Shown in pieces: positions 8,835-18,531 of a DNA stretch of 64,000 nucleotides (position 1 is its first letter; each line of letters opens with the position of its first letter). The notes below the pieces were generated by a model. That model did not search any database and was not told the DNA's origin. It saw only the letters and a program-made list of their open reading frames with translations. The translations under genes and the position numbers were made by a program. The stretch comes from Pycnococcus provasolii (Eukaryota > Chlorophyta > Pseudoscourfieldiophyceae > Pseudoscourfieldiales), in NCBI GenBank assembly GCA_049487715.1, contig CP150584.1:388093-452092 (forward strand), read 5' to 3'.

Positions 8835-11471
8835 TCAAAATCTTACATGCACGAGATCGCCGTTCAACGCGCGAGCGCGCTTACTCTGCTCATGGATGTT
8901 GCTCACAACCCGAGAGGACATGGGAACGCCCGCAGCCACCAACAGGAGGTCCTTGTGCAGACGCCGGTTCACCAGAATGCTCACGTGATCGGATGCGTCA
9001 CCACTGAGCGATTCGTCATCCGGACCGTTGTGCTCATACTCGCGCAGCGCGACCTTCACGCCCGAGGGATTCAGTTCTGTCGCAGGCTTGCCCGGATCGG
9101 CGGGCTGCCAAGCACGCGCACAGGCGCCACCGAGCGACAGAAGAGGAACCGTCCCATCGCCATCGGTGTACTGAATGCCCTGCGATAGCCGGCTCTTGCG
9201 AGCGTACGACGCTCCTGGCACCGGTGCCGGTGGAGCGGAGTTGTGAGAAATGTCCATGGACAGGTGTGCGGGAAGCTTTGGTGGGTCGGATGTGATTGGG
9301 TCCATCTGCACGCACGCAAGACCCGTGCAATCTCCGTGCGAGCTATAATTCGAGCTCTGCGATGCCGACGACGATGCATCTGCATGCACATCAGCTGAGC
9401 CACGGAGGTAGTACGATCGCTCAGCCTCAATGCCAATGCCGTAGGCGCACGCCACCTTCAGACTCGGTGCACGTGGCAGCGGCACGTGCAATGCATGGCC
9501 TGTGTACCAGCGAGCGGGTGCACCGAGGCGCTTCGACGAAGTCGGCGATGCGGATTCCGTCGCAAGTCGGCGGCCGATTTGCCGCCATGGATCAGGAAGG
9601 CTTTCAAGGTGAGACTTTAGTGCGCGAATGCCGTCGCTCGATGCACACGACGCATATCCGAGGCTGCAGTTGCCGCTGTCAACTCCACCGGTGGCAGCAA
9701 GCATTGCGCCGAAGCTACGCGCAAGCGGTGGCATAGCCTTGGACGCTAGGCCACTGCCAACACCGCTCGGCCAAGCAAACAAAGAAGATCCCTCGCCATT
9801 CTCGCTTGCGATGGACGCCGCCGCCGCGGTGGCGGACGCAGCCTCGGTCGCGCTCCCGTCGTCGTCAGGAGCACCCTCTGGCGTTCCCCAAACTCCGTCG
9901 CCGCCGTACGGCTGCATGGCAAGCAGCGATCCCCAGGTCCTCCACATGGCAGCACGTTCGCGTGCTGGCATGATACTCTCGGAAATCAGAGGGCCTAGTG
10001 CACCGAACATGTTTGCGATCTGCGCAGATTCGCGGAATTCGCCGCTCACCAAGCCCTGCAGTGCCTTGGGCAAGCCAAGGCTAGGCCCGGCGATGTTGAC
10101 GTACGATTCGATGTGCCGTTCCACCCAGCCAGGCTCGCGGGCATCCGCCCAATCGAGGAATACGCGGAAGACGTTGTCACCATACGAGTGCGAAAACACA
10201 ACAGCTTTGGCGAAGTACTTCGGGGGTGGCGACTCGGCAGTCACATTTACCAGTGTCGTGCTCATGCCATCATCCGGAGAAGGCATAGATGTGCACAGTT
10301 CCTCGATGCGGTTCTTTAAGCGCGTGAAGTAACCGTCGCGGATCTCCGTTTCGTAAGGCGCGAGACGCCAGTCGAAGTTGGCTTCGTGAATCGAGCTGCG
10401 ATCCAATCCAAAGTCGGCAAGCGCCTCAACGAGAGGTTCCCACAGCACGTACCCCGGCACGAACTCCTTGATTCCGTCAAGGCTATTGCTTGCTCTTACG
10501 CGCACGGTCGTTTCAGGCGTGATTGTGCCGTTGTTGTCCACGGCAACGAACGGATCCAAGCCAGTGTAAGGCGATAGAGCCATGTGTTCCGCCCAGCACC
10601 TTCGATTGAGCAGAAAGCTCTTCGCCATCTCCCCGCTGCCCCAAAGTCTCTGGCGAAAGCGGTAGTAGCTTGATCCGAACCAACCACCTGGAGGTGTCGT
10701 CGTCTCGCTGCCGGCTGATGACGCTCCGCCGTTCGCCTCCGACGTTGTCTCGGATGAGACGTCGGACGCTTTCAGCGACCCTCCTCCGTCACCGACGAAA
10801 AATCCGCCGCACGGTCTTCGTGAACTCCACACCTCGAGGTGTATGGATGTGAATCCTGGGATCAACACCACAGGGTGCTTCGGCCGATATCCCGCACCAC
10901 GCAGGCGTGCCCCGAGCGAGTTGCGCGTCCGCGGCGCGTTTTCGACGACGAGAGCCTGCTCCGCTTCCGACAGCAGTTTTGTGAGGTTGGTGTATTCGAC
11001 GCCGCTCCAGAAGAACTGCTCCGCTTCCGACAGCAGTTTCGTGAGGTTTGTGTGTGGCAGCGCGCCGTGCGTCTGCGGGCTGAACGCCGTCAGCGGGACT
11101 AAGAGGAGCATGATTGTGAATATGGCGACGCCAAATAGGAGACCGAGGCAGAAGAACGCCCGTCTCGTCGTGTGGTATGCCGCTTGAAATCCCGCCCTTG
11201 ACGCCGATCGTGCTAACCGCGGCGTGGATGCGAGCAGGTCGTGCGCGCGTTGCCTGGTTGAGGATCGCTGAGATCCCGATCCCGACGACGGCGGCGTGGT
11301 AACTTCATGCGGCGAGTCACCTGCAAGTTTATAAGAAGCAGGAACAGGTGTGGTAACAATAAGCTCATCATCATTCGACTGATTCTTCTTGCCACTGCTA
11401 TTACCACGACCACCACCACGTGGTTTGCGCTGACGCACATGGGACCCCTCATGGGACTGATGAGACGCCAT
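8835..11471 (-). CDS. PDAT: PDAT/LCAT-family phospholipid:diacylglycerol acyltransferase
   Basis: The 878-residue protein has a basic N-terminus, one transmembrane helix (about 110-130, F-F-C-L-G-L-L-F-G-V-A) and a lumenal LCAT-fold hydrolase domain. The sequence shows H-P-V-V-L-I-P-G-F, the W-x-x-R-R-P-C lid region, T-G-L-D-P and N-F-D-W-R. The nucleophile elbow reads S-H-S-Y-G, D-G-T-V-P supplies the likely Asp, and a terminal D-H-V-S-I-L the likely His. PDATs move an acyl group from a phospholipid to diacylglycerol to make triacylglycerol in the ER. Several Ser/Ala-rich insertions lengthen it relative to plant PDATs (about 670 residues). Residues near 145-185 contain an exact in-frame duplication of N-L-T-K-L-L-S-E-A-E-Q. 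The start ATG at 11471 has a GCCATGG context. Confidence 0.87.
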   Translation of the reverse strand: MASHQSHEGSHVRQRKPRGGGRGNSSGKKNQSNDDELIVTTPVPASYKLAGDSPHEVTTPPSSGSGSQRSSTRQRAHDLLASTPRLARSASRAGFQAAYHTTRRAFFCLGLLFGVAIFTIMLLLVPLTAFSPQTHGALPHTNLTKLLSEAEQFFWSGVEYTNLTKLLSEAEQALVVENAPRTRNSLGARLRGAGYRPKHPVVLIPGFTSIHLEVWSSRRPCGGFFVGDGGGSLKASDVSSETTSEANGGASSAGSETTTPPGGWFGSSYYRFRQRLWGSGEMAKSFLLNRRCWAEHMALSPYTGLDPFVAVDNNGTITPETTVRVRASNSLDGIKEFVPGYVLWEPLVEALADFGLDRSSIHEANFDWRLAPYETEIRDGYFTRLKNRIEELCTSMPSPDDGMSTTLVNVTAESPPPKYFAKAVVFSHSYGDNVFRVFLDWADAREPGWVERHIESYVNIAGPSLGLPKALQGLVSGEFRESAQIANMFGALGPLISESIMPARERAAMWRTWGSLLAMQPYGGDGVWGTPEGAPDDDGSATEAASATAAAASIASENGEGSSLFAWPSGVGSGLASKAMPPLARSFGAMLAATGGVDSGNCSLGYASCASSDGIRALKSHLESLPDPWRQIGRRLATESASPTSSKRLGAPARWYTGHALHVPLPRAPSLKVACAYGIGIEAERSYYLRGSADVHADASSSASQSSNYSSHGDCTGLACVQMDPITSDPPKLPAHLSMDISHNSAPPAPVPGASYARKSRLSQGIQYTDGDGTVPLLSLGGACARAWQPADPGKPATELNPSGVKVALREYEHNGPDDESLSGDASDHVSILVNRRLHKDLLLVAAGVPMSSRVVSNIHEQSKRARALNGDLVHVRF

Positions 11472-11704
11472 GGTTCAGCAGCAGCTTCTCCAGGAGAGGA
11501 TTAGGGGACGAGTTTGAGAAACGCGCAATCCCATCCGGCGGGAAGGGAAGGGAAGGGGGGGGGCTAGAGGAGTCGGTCGAATCCACCCATACAGAACTCG
11601 TCTAACCCCTAATCAGTCGAATCCAACCCCGAATAATCATCCAATCAAACTCCATTGGTTTCTTCCTCCTCTCTCCGTCCTCCCTCCTTGGAACATTAGT
11701 TGTG
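11472..11704. promoter_or_regulatory. divergent spacer, PDAT / RRP4
   Basis: A 233-bp region between two start codons holds a purine-rich GGGAAGGGAAGGGGGG block near 11540 and two AATCCA/TCGAATCCAACC-type repeats around 11575-11635. It presumably carries both promoters; no specific element is recognised. Confidence 0.3.
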
Positions 11705-12466
11705 ATGGCGGCGGCTTCTTCATCTCAGAGTGTGCGCATGCAGCAGCAGGTTCAGGGGGGTAGCGAGATTGGTGAGGGTCCACAGGTGCCTTTGCCTTTT
11801 AGTGGTGGTAACGCAGTAGTTGACGCGCACCTTGTCTACCCCGGCGACGCGCTCGACCACCTCATCGCACACGCCGCGTCTTCGTGCCTCAAGGGACACG
11901 GCGTCGCTGCAGTGAGAAGCAAGGCAGCAGGGGAGAATGACAACGCGACAAGTGAGTCGCTCGTCGCCACGACTCTAGGCGTTCTGGAGGTGGTCAACCG
12001 ACTCGTGTCCGTACGGCCGCTACACGCAAGGTACAGCCCACAGGTGGGAGACGTCGTCGTCGGACGGGTCATGGCCATCTCTGGGCGGAGATGGCAAATC
12101 GATATAGGAGCGCGAAGGGACGCCTCCATGCAACTGTCCGCAGTCACGCTGCCGGACGGGGAGAGAAGGAGACGTACGCGCGACGACCAGAACGCCATGC
12201 GTGCGGCTTTCGCGGAGGGTGACCTCGTGTGCTGCGAGGTGCAGGCGGCACACAGAGACGGAGGAGTCGCGCTGCACGCACGAGGGACGAGGTACGGAAA
12301 ACTTGCAGGCGGCGCGACGGTGTACGTACACCCCAGCGTGCTCAAGCGGTCAAGGCACCCTTTCTGCGAGCTCGACGCCGACCTAGGCATTGGGTGCGTG
12401 GTCGGATACAACGGAGTCGTGTGGTGTGGGCGTCTACCCAACTTGCAAGACGTCGCGCCAGCCGAT

Positions 12467-12497
<31 letters not shown>

Positions 12498-12805
12498 CCG
12501 GGGGCGTAGGCGGCGACGACAACGACGAACCTAGGGGCGATGATATGGAGGTGGAAGAGGCGAAGTCGACGCCCGCTGAGCGCCGCGCGCTTGCCGAAGG
12601 CGTCGCACGTGCCGCCGCATCCGTGGATGTGCTTAGACGCCTTGGTTTGCCAGTTCACCCGCAGGCTGTGATTGCAACGCGAAAGCTTGCCGACGAAGTG
12701 AATGCCGACTTGCGTGCCATGGCGGACGCTTCTTTTGCAAGGCTTGTGCTCGAGCGCGAGGCGGAGCGACGGAATCCTAATGCAGATGACGACGACAATA
12801 TGTAA
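11705..12805 (+). CDS. RRP4: RRP4/EXOSC2, RNA exosome cap subunit
   Basis: The 366-residue protein follows the order of EXOSC2: an N-terminal domain beginning V-Y-P-G-D, then G-V-L-E-V-V-N-R-L-V-S-V-R-P-L. The S1 domain carries G-D-V-V-V-G-R-V and R-W-Q-I-D-I-G-A-R-R-D-A, followed by P-D-G-E-R-R-R-R and a KH-like C-terminal part with G-Y-N-G-V-V-W. RRP4 is one of three S1/KH cap proteins that guide RNA into the exosome for 3'-5' processing and decay. An Asp-rich insertion (run of seven or more Asp near residue 260) is not typical of the family. The start ATG at 11705 is the first ATG. The gene ends 83 bp from the convergent lipase gene. Confidence 0.9.
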
Positions 12806-12888
12806 GTTTCGTAATATCAGTGTTTCAAAAACAATATTATTTTCCAAGCAGTTTTACATCTTTAAAGTACTTTTTTCTGGTAATCTTC

Positions 12889-15093
12889 TTAACGTCGCGA
12901 ACCTTCGACATCACTCGGCCAAAGGTTCAAGCCAGCAAGGACACCTTCGAGCGATTTTTCATACTCCCAGATCATGTGGTCGGACACCATGTCTCTGCAC
13001 AGTCTCATGGACGTGTACAGCTTGTTTGACACCGGCCCGTACAGCCGGTGACCTCCGCCCTGCGGGCACTTTGCCATATGATAGAGTGCCCCCGCGGGAA
13101 AGAGAGCGCTCGCATGCCGCACTTCGCTTGACGCCGCCGGAGCTGGCGAAGGCACAGACGGAGACGACTGTACTGGTTCCTTCCCGAGATCCCGGTCGGG
13201 CGGCGATGACGCCCGCGCCGCTCGCCGTCGAGCACTCGCCAATGCGGGTGGCGGCGTTGACGTTGCGTCCGTGGACGCTGTGCCCGCGGCGGCAACACCG
13301 GCGGCAGTGGATAAGCTAGCCGACGACGAGACGGAGGCACGCGCACGCGACGTCGACGTCGCCTCCTTGTGGACCTTTTTCCCCTCCTCCTGCTCCTCCT
13401 CCTCCTCTTCGTCCTCCTCGAGCCGGTCAATCTCGAGCACATCGTCGAGCACCAGACCAGCACCCTCGTTCGCTTCTTCTGCAGACGGCTGCCGCCTCTG
13501 CGGCGGCGAATTCGTGCTGCTGCCGTCCGCACCAGCTCGTGGCGTGCCACTTCGCGGAGCGACGCAGTGCTTGATGCCACCACCCACCCAGTATCCCACT
13601 TCTTTCGCCGCCTTGACAACGCCCGTCCCAGCGCTCCAGCCATACTGCATGCTGGCCATCGCGCTGTAGCCTGCGGCTCGCGCCACCGTTCCACCCGCCC
13701 ACGCGAGAGGTCCGAGGCTCTGGATCGCTCGCAGCACGCGGATGCGGTGCACGTCGTTGACGAGGTCGTCATACCAGCTGCTCTGAAGCACCTCCTCCCT
13801 TAGGTGCTCCATATTTGCCTGGCTGAACATCGGGATCACGTCCGTGTTGTTCACCAGCGAAAACACGTACGAGGCGCACGCCCTTGCGAGCTCCTCCGTA
13901 ACGCACGCGGGGCAGGCGAACGTGAAGCACGTTGCGAGGCCGCATGGCCCTCCACGCTCGCGCAGCAGCATGGCGAGCAGGGCGGCGGTGGCACCTCCGA
14001 GGCTGTGCCCCACAAGGCAAAGCTCCATCTCCGGCTCAGCCTCCATGCGCGCCTCGAGCTCCTCGAGCACTTGCGCGAGGATGAAGCGCGCCGATGTGAG
14101 CATGCCCGCATGCGCGTATCCCATGACGAGGCGCGCGGAGCCGTCGGCGTCCCGCACGAGAACGTGGTGAGGGAGTGTCTGCCCCATGAGGCACGTCATG
14201 GTGTCCTTCATCGTGTGCGTTCCGCGTATGACGAGCACAAACCTCTTGTGCGCCTCGTCGCGGAATAGCGCGTACGCCGGTCGCAGCATGCCTGCTCGCA
14301 CCTCGCTTCGCACGACGCAGGCTTCGCTGGGCAGGCTGAGCGCGTCCGTCCACGTCGCTCGGTTGGAGTGTTTGTCTCTTCGCTGGCTGTCTCTGAGTGC
14401 CATGCAGAATGCGAGCATGCGCCTGACGCGCAGCATGAGATCTTTCGGCAGGTTCGACACGTTCGCCGTGTCGCACGGCGTGCTGGTTCCCGTGAGCTGC
14501 ACTAGCGGCGCGCCCGACTGCGCGAGGACGTTCCCCGGTTCCCACGACCTTCTTCTCGATAGGTACGCGAGTCCGATGACGAGGTCGCGTATGTCCCACT
14601 TTCCGAGCGACTCAGCGAGTCCCCACCTCATGCTGTGCGAGATGCACCTGAGCGCTTCTAGTCTCGACGACGGCGGTCTGTTGGGTGGCACGATAGGCGC
14701 GGGCGCGAGGTCCGGCGACGCGGCTGATGCGCCCGTGTTGTTTCTGTTTCGAAAGTCTCCTTCGTCGTCGTCATATTCGCCTTCGCCGTCGTCGTCGTCG
14801 TCGTCATATTCGCCGTCTTGTTCGTCGTCGTCGTCATATTCGTCGTCGAGCAGTAGGTCCCGGTTATCCGCATCACCGCCTGATCCGACTCTGGCAAGCC
14901 TTCTGGATCGGCTACGGCGCACTCCCGAGCCCGAGGAAGTACGACGATGAGAATGAGAACGAGTAGAGGTAGAGGTAGAGGTAGAGCCACTACTACTACT
15001 ATTGTTATTACTACGAGATCGCGGGTCCGAGCACGCGAAGTAGATGCTTCCTGAGGCCAGGAACGAGCCTATGAGAATTGTCGCGGACGCCAT
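12889..15093 (-). CDS. class 3 lipase (alpha/beta hydrolase), DAG-lipase-like
   Basis: The 734-residue protein starts at the first ATG with a hydrophobic leader (A-T-I-L-I-G-S-F-L-A-S-G). A long Ser/Arg- and Asp-rich low-complexity region follows. The Lipase_3 domain then shows F-V-L-V-I-R-G-T-H (oxyanion strand), G-Y-A-H-A-G-M, the nucleophile elbow G-H-S-L-G-G-A-T-A, F-T-F-A-C-P and N-N-T-D-V-I-P. This order is that of sn-1-specific diacylglycerol/triacylglycerol lipases of the class 3 family. The catalytic Ser lies in G-H-S-L-G and the Asp in D-V-I-P; the His is not certain by eye. The C-terminal third is Ser/Glu-rich. Membrane attachment through the N-terminal segment is inferred. An open frame upstream of 15093 has no ATG. 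Confidence 0.85.
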   Translation of the reverse strand: MASATILIGSFLASGSIYFACSDPRSRSNNNSSSSGSTSTSTSTRSHSHRRTSSGSGVRRSRSRRLARVGSGGDADNRDLLLDDEYDDDDEQDGEYDDDDDDGEGEYDDDEGDFRNRNNTGASAASPDLAPAPIVPPNRPPSSRLEALRCISHSMRWGLAESLGKWDIRDLVIGLAYLSRRRSWEPGNVLAQSGAPLVQLTGTSTPCDTANVSNLPKDLMLRVRRMLAFCMALRDSQRRDKHSNRATWTDALSLPSEACVVRSEVRAGMLRPAYALFRDEAHKRFVLVIRGTHTMKDTMTCLMGQTLPHHVLVRDADGSARLVMGYAHAGMLTSARFILAQVLEELEARMEAEPEMELCLVGHSLGGATAALLAMLLRERGGPCGLATCFTFACPACVTEELARACASYVFSLVNNTDVIPMFSQANMEHLREEVLQSSWYDDLVNDVHRIRVLRAIQSLGPLAWAGGTVARAAGYSAMASMQYGWSAGTGVVKAAKEVGYWVGGGIKHCVAPRSGTPRAGADGSSTNSPPQRRQPSAEEANEGAGLVLDDVLEIDRLEEDEEEEEEQEEGKKVHKEATSTSRARASVSSSASLSTAAGVAAAGTASTDATSTPPPALASARRRAARASSPPDRDLGKEPVQSSPSVPSPAPAASSEVRHASALFPAGALYHMAKCPQGGGHRLYGPVSNKLYTSMRLCRDMVSDHMIWEYEKSLEGVLAGLNLWPSDVEGSRR

Positions 15094-15409
15094 GGGACGA
15101 ATGGGAAGAAATGAATGAATGCCGAGAAAGGAGGGGGGAGGAAAAGAAGGGGGCCTTGGGGCAGTGGGAACGGGCAGGGGGGGCAGGGGAGACCTTTTCT
15201 CCACACACCTTCTAATAATAATGGGACAGCCTCTCCATAGGAAAATTTTGCCTGGGGGGATACACCCTTGCCCACCTTTCCTTTTTTGGGTCCAAGCCTG
15301 AAGCCTCTCGCCTTCTTTTAGTTCTTACAATCCGGGGTTGTTAGGGGTGGTTCCGAACCCCTCTGGATGATTTTTCCGGAGTGTTCGGAAAAAGCCATCC
15401 CTTAAATAA
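15094..15409. promoter_or_regulatory. divergent spacer, class 3 lipase / DUF1499 gene
   Basis: A 316-bp spacer lies between two start codons. It contains purine-rich tracts (GGAGGGGGGAGGAAAAG near 15130) and CTTAAATAAATGTCTC directly at the DUF1499 start. No specific factor site is recognised. Confidence 0.3.
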
Positions 15410-16099
15410 ATGTCTCAACATGTGTATGTATGCCGTCCGTCTTTGAGGTCGTGTACATGTACTTGCTCGATGCATAGTACCTTTAATAGAAGAGGTGCTC
15501 TTCTGGGGGGCTTTTGGGGAGCAGCGGCAGCACTTAATCTTCATGTCAGGATACCACCGGCTTTGGGCTCGCTGGAGACATCCATGCATACGCCGCGTGG
15601 GGTGCCAACACTCACGTCGGAACGGAGACTGCTCAGCTGTCCACCACCGACGAAAAATAAATTAAACGGCGTGTCCTGCGTGTCCACGTCGGCGTTCGAC
15701 ATGCCGTCGAGGTATCTCCCCGCGTGGCAGCACCCCTTCGCGTCAGATGAACAGGCGGCGGATGCAATCGAACGCACGTTGAAGGAGACGTACGGCGCAG
15801 ACGCGGCAACGCGAGTCGTCGACGACATGCAAGGGGCAAGAAAACACGCCGCCTTTCAAGTGCAGATGGCGAACGACGACGGCGAGACGATGCAGTTTCT
15901 CTTTCTTGGCGAAGGTCGCGTCGCGGTTCGCTCAGAGTCGTGGATACGCGGCATACTAGACCCGCCCGGTTGCGCGAAGCGTGGTTGCATCAACGGCCCT
16001 CGAAGTCGAAGTCGCATGCAAACCTTGCTGAGCGACCTCGGCTGGCTTGCGGGTGAGACGGACGAAGACAAGTTGTGGGTTCCCCTGCTCTTGCACTAG
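15410..16099 (+). CDS. DUF1499 protein with twin-arginine leader
   Basis: The 229-residue protein ends in a DUF1499-type domain. Its strongest feature is V-A-V-R-S-E-S-W-I-R followed by R-S-R-S-R-M-Q-T-L, matching the V-x-x-R-S-A-S-R and N-R-x-R-I-E-x-L pattern of the family. The N-terminal 60 residues are Cys/Ser/Arg-rich and contain F-N-R-R-G-A-L-L-G-G-F-W-G-A-A-A-A-L, a twin-arginine followed by a hydrophobic core. In algae and plants such a bipartite leader directs proteins to the thylakoid lumen by the Tat route, and plant DUF1499 proteins are plastidial. The molecular function of the family is unknown. Targeting is inference. Confidence 0.65.
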   Translation: MSQHVYVCRPSLRSCTCTCSMHSTFNRRGALLGGFWGAAAALNLHVRIPPALGSLETSMHTPRGVPTLTSERRLLSCPPPTKNKLNGVSCVSTSAFDMPSRYLPAWQHPFASDEQAADAIERTLKETYGADAATRVVDDMQGARKHAAFQVQMANDDGETMQFLFLGEGRVAVRSESWIRGILDPPGCAKRGCINGPRSRSRMQTLLSDLGWLAGETDEDKLWVPLLLH

Positions 16100-16660
16100 A
16101 AAGCGTGTACTGTACTGTAAGGGAAGCATCCTTGTTTTCTATGTGAAATCGAAAAAGAACGTCAAGGCGCAACAAAGCCTACTGTAAGGTCGGTAACCTC
16201 CAAGGTGCGTGGTGGTTACCAAACATGAACCTTGACGCGTAGTGACCACTCTCAGCCGACGACGTTTATAGGTATGCCCCTATGGAATGAAACCTGAACT
16301 ACGTGTGCCAACATCATCATGGCCAGGCTGACATCCATGTACATGCGTGGAGGAGCAGGTCACAGACTCACAGGGGAACTCCGAGGCGGAGGGAAGCAAA
16401 CCGGCCGGTAGAAAGGTAGAATTACCTTGACGTAAAACGAAACCTACAAAAATATTTACCATGTGCACAGGCGGCGAAACATATGTAGCTTGCAGGTGAA
16501 AGCTAACCTTAATTAAGCTATGTGCCATCAACCTTCAGTTAAGAACTATCGTAGGGATCTTAAGAACTACATACTGTATTTCCGTCCGGCCCTTCCTATT
16601 TCCTTCCCCCCAATGCAAATGGGAATGAATGACCCAAGCAATGAAGCAATCGACAATCGA
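16100..16660. other. intergenic, no gene seen
   Basis: The stretch downstream of the DUF1499 gene has short frames only and no recognised RNA gene. It carries TTAAGAACTA repeated twice near 16540-16570. Confidence 0.4.
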
Positions 16661-16856
16661 CCAGAACTCGACCTTAACTCACATCGCTCGACCAGAACTC
16701 ACATCGCTCGGCCAGAACTCACATCGCTCGACCAGAACTCACATCGCTCGACCAGAACCATCGACCAGATCGCTCGACCAGAACTCCCATCACTCGACCA
16801 CATCGCTCGACCAGAACTCACATCGCTCGACCAGAACTCACATCACATCGCTCGCA
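16661..16856 (+). repeat. 20-bp tandem repeat, ATCGCTCGACCAGAACTCAC
   Basis: About nine complete or partial copies of the 20-bp unit occur, some with a G for A substitution (CGGCCAG) or truncated to CGACCAGATCGCTCGACC. The array lies 120-320 bp upstream of the repeat-protein start and could sit in its promoter or leader. Confidence 0.85.
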
Positions 16857-16977
16857 TCCCACCCGACTCCCGAGCAGTTATATTAGTTATTCACCAGAGT
16901 GTCTGTCGGCGGCTCCCCCTCCCCTCCCTGTCCTTCCCTCCAGGCTTATCAATCATATCCACATACTCGTCACTCGT

Positions 16978-18531
16978 ATGTCGTCGTCCGCGCACATGCT
17001 CGCACGCGTGCACGTCATGGTCCCCGCGTCGTGCTGCCTCTGCCCGCCATCGAGGAACCTCGAGCTATTCGACAGCACCACCGGACGAGGCGAACGCATG
17101 CGGCCGCCAACCGCGGAGGCGATCAAGTTCTACAAAATGCATAAAGACTTCGACAACGAACGCTCCGAGTGGAGAGTGTGCAGTGACCACTACTTCCTGC
17201 CGCTCAGGGACAAGGAGACGCGAGAAGCAGAACAGCCGGCCAAAGATAGGTGCCCAGTCTGCCTACGAACGGGAGAATTCCTGTGGAGGCCGCTCACGAC
17301 AAGAGCAAGGGCCAGGTTCGCGGCGGACAACCCGAGACTGGACGCCACGCTGCCCCTCAAACTCACCACGACGGAAAACCCGACGTGCTGCGGAGAGTGC
17401 TACGGCTCAGTCTACAAGGGATGGGAAGCGCTGCCGCAAAGCTCGACGTCCACGCGACGCTCGGCGCAGACAAACGCGACCGCCGCCCGTAAACAACGTG
17501 CCGAGGTGCCTGTCGTGCGCTTCGACATCTCACATCGCGCGGTGGACACGAGCCCGAAACCGTCGCCGCGAACGCTCGAGGATAGCGCGCGCACGACGAA
17601 GCCGGCGCCTGTGTCCTCGTCGTCTGTGGAGGAGAGCTCGCGCAAGACGAAGCCTGCGCTTGTGTCCTCGTCGTCTGTGGAGCAGAGCACACGCAAGACG
17701 AAGCCTGCGCCTGTGTCCTCGTCGTCTGTGGAGCAGAGCACACGCACGACGAAGCCTGCGCCTGTGTCTTCGTCGTCTGTGGAGGAGAGCTCGCGCACGA
17801 CGAAGCCTGCGCCTGTGTCTTCGTCGTCTGTGGAGCAGAGCACACGCAAGACGAAGCCTGCGCTTGTGTCTTCGTCGTCTGTGGAGGAGAGCTCGCGCAC
17901 GACGAAGCCTGCGCCTGTGTCTTCGTCGTCTGTGGAGCAGAGCACACGCAAGACGAAGCCTGCGCTTGTGTCTTCGTCGTCTCTGGAGGAGAGCTCGCGC
18001 AAGACGAAGCCTGCGCCTGTGTCCACGTCGTCTGTGGAGGAGAGCTCGCGCAAGACGAAGCCTGCGCCTGTGTCCACGTCGTCTGTGGAGGAGAGCGCGC
18101 GCAAGACGAAGCCTGCGCCTGTGTCCACGTCGTCTGTGGAGGATAGCGCGCGCAAGACGAAGCCGGCGCTTGTGTCCTCGTCGTCTCTGGAGGATAGCGC
18201 ACGCAAGACGAAGCCGGCGCTTGTGTCCACGTCGTCTGTGGAGGATAGCGCGCGCAAGACGAAACCTGCATCGCCACCTTCTTCGCCATTGTTGGAGGAC
18301 AGCGCGCACAAGACGAAGCCTACGCCTACATCGCCTGCATCGCCACCTACGCAGCGATCGTTAGCCTTTGCATCCCCGGCGTTGTCGCCGGCATCGTCGT
18401 CGCCGGTCGTTGATGTGAAGGATGTGGTTGCCGCAGAGTACGATGTGTCCGCCGCAATGGATCGCTTTCGCGCGAACGGCGACGCTTTATTGGCCATCCT
18501 TGCGGAATACACGGCTTTGCTCTCGACTTGA
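16978..18531 (+). CDS. Cys-rich protein with 17-residue Ser/Lys/Pro tandem repeats
   Basis: The 517-residue protein has two parts. Residues 1-150 carry paired cysteines: C-C-L-C near 19, C-S-D-H near 67, C-P-V-C near 93, and C-C-G-E-C near 138. This spacing could bind zinc, and the R-V-C-S-D-H-Y-F segment recalls the end of a THAP (C2CH) finger, though the match is weak. Residues about 200-440 consist of some fourteen 17-residue units of the form T-K-P-A-P/L-V-S-S-S-S-V-E-x-S-x-R-K. A final Pro/Ser segment ends in a short amphipathic stretch. The repeats are basic, Ser-rich and likely disordered, and would be good phosphorylation substrates. I do not recognise the family and assign no function. 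Confidence 0.6.
   Translation: MSSSAHMLARVHVMVPASCCLCPPSRNLELFDSTTGRGERMRPPTAEAIKFYKMHKDFDNERSEWRVCSDHYFLPLRDKETREAEQPAKDRCPVCLRTGEFLWRPLTTRARARFAADNPRLDATLPLKLTTTENPTCCGECYGSVYKGWEALPQSSTSTRRSAQTNATAARKQRAEVPVVRFDISHRAVDTSPKPSPRTLEDSARTTKPAPVSSSSVEESSRKTKPALVSSSSVEQSTRKTKPAPVSSSSVEQSTRTTKPAPVSSSSVEESSRTTKPAPVSSSSVEQSTRKTKPALVSSSSVEESSRTTKPAPVSSSSVEQSTRKTKPALVSSSSLEESSRKTKPAPVSTSSVEESSRKTKPAPVSTSSVEESARKTKPAPVSTSSVEDSARKTKPALVSSSSLEDSARKTKPALVSTSSVEDSARKTKPASPPSSPLLEDSAHKTKPTPTSPASPPTQRSLAFASPALSPASSSPVVDVKDVVAAEYDVSAAMDRFRANGDALLAILAEYTALLST
17580..18290 (+). repeat. 51-bp coding tandem repeat
   Basis: About fourteen units of 51 bp, each containing AAGACGAAGCCTGCGC followed by TGTGTC and TCGTCGTCTGTGGAG. 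Two sub-types alternate in part of the array (GAGAGCTCGCG and CAGAGCACACG), indicating that two-unit blocks were duplicated together. Open frames on the other strand across this region are by-products. Confidence 0.9.

Noticed and set aside
16520-18364. 614-codon Arg/Ser-rich plus-strand frame
   Set aside because: It spans two unrelated tandem arrays in an alternative frame and ends inside the repeat gene; composition is repeat-driven.
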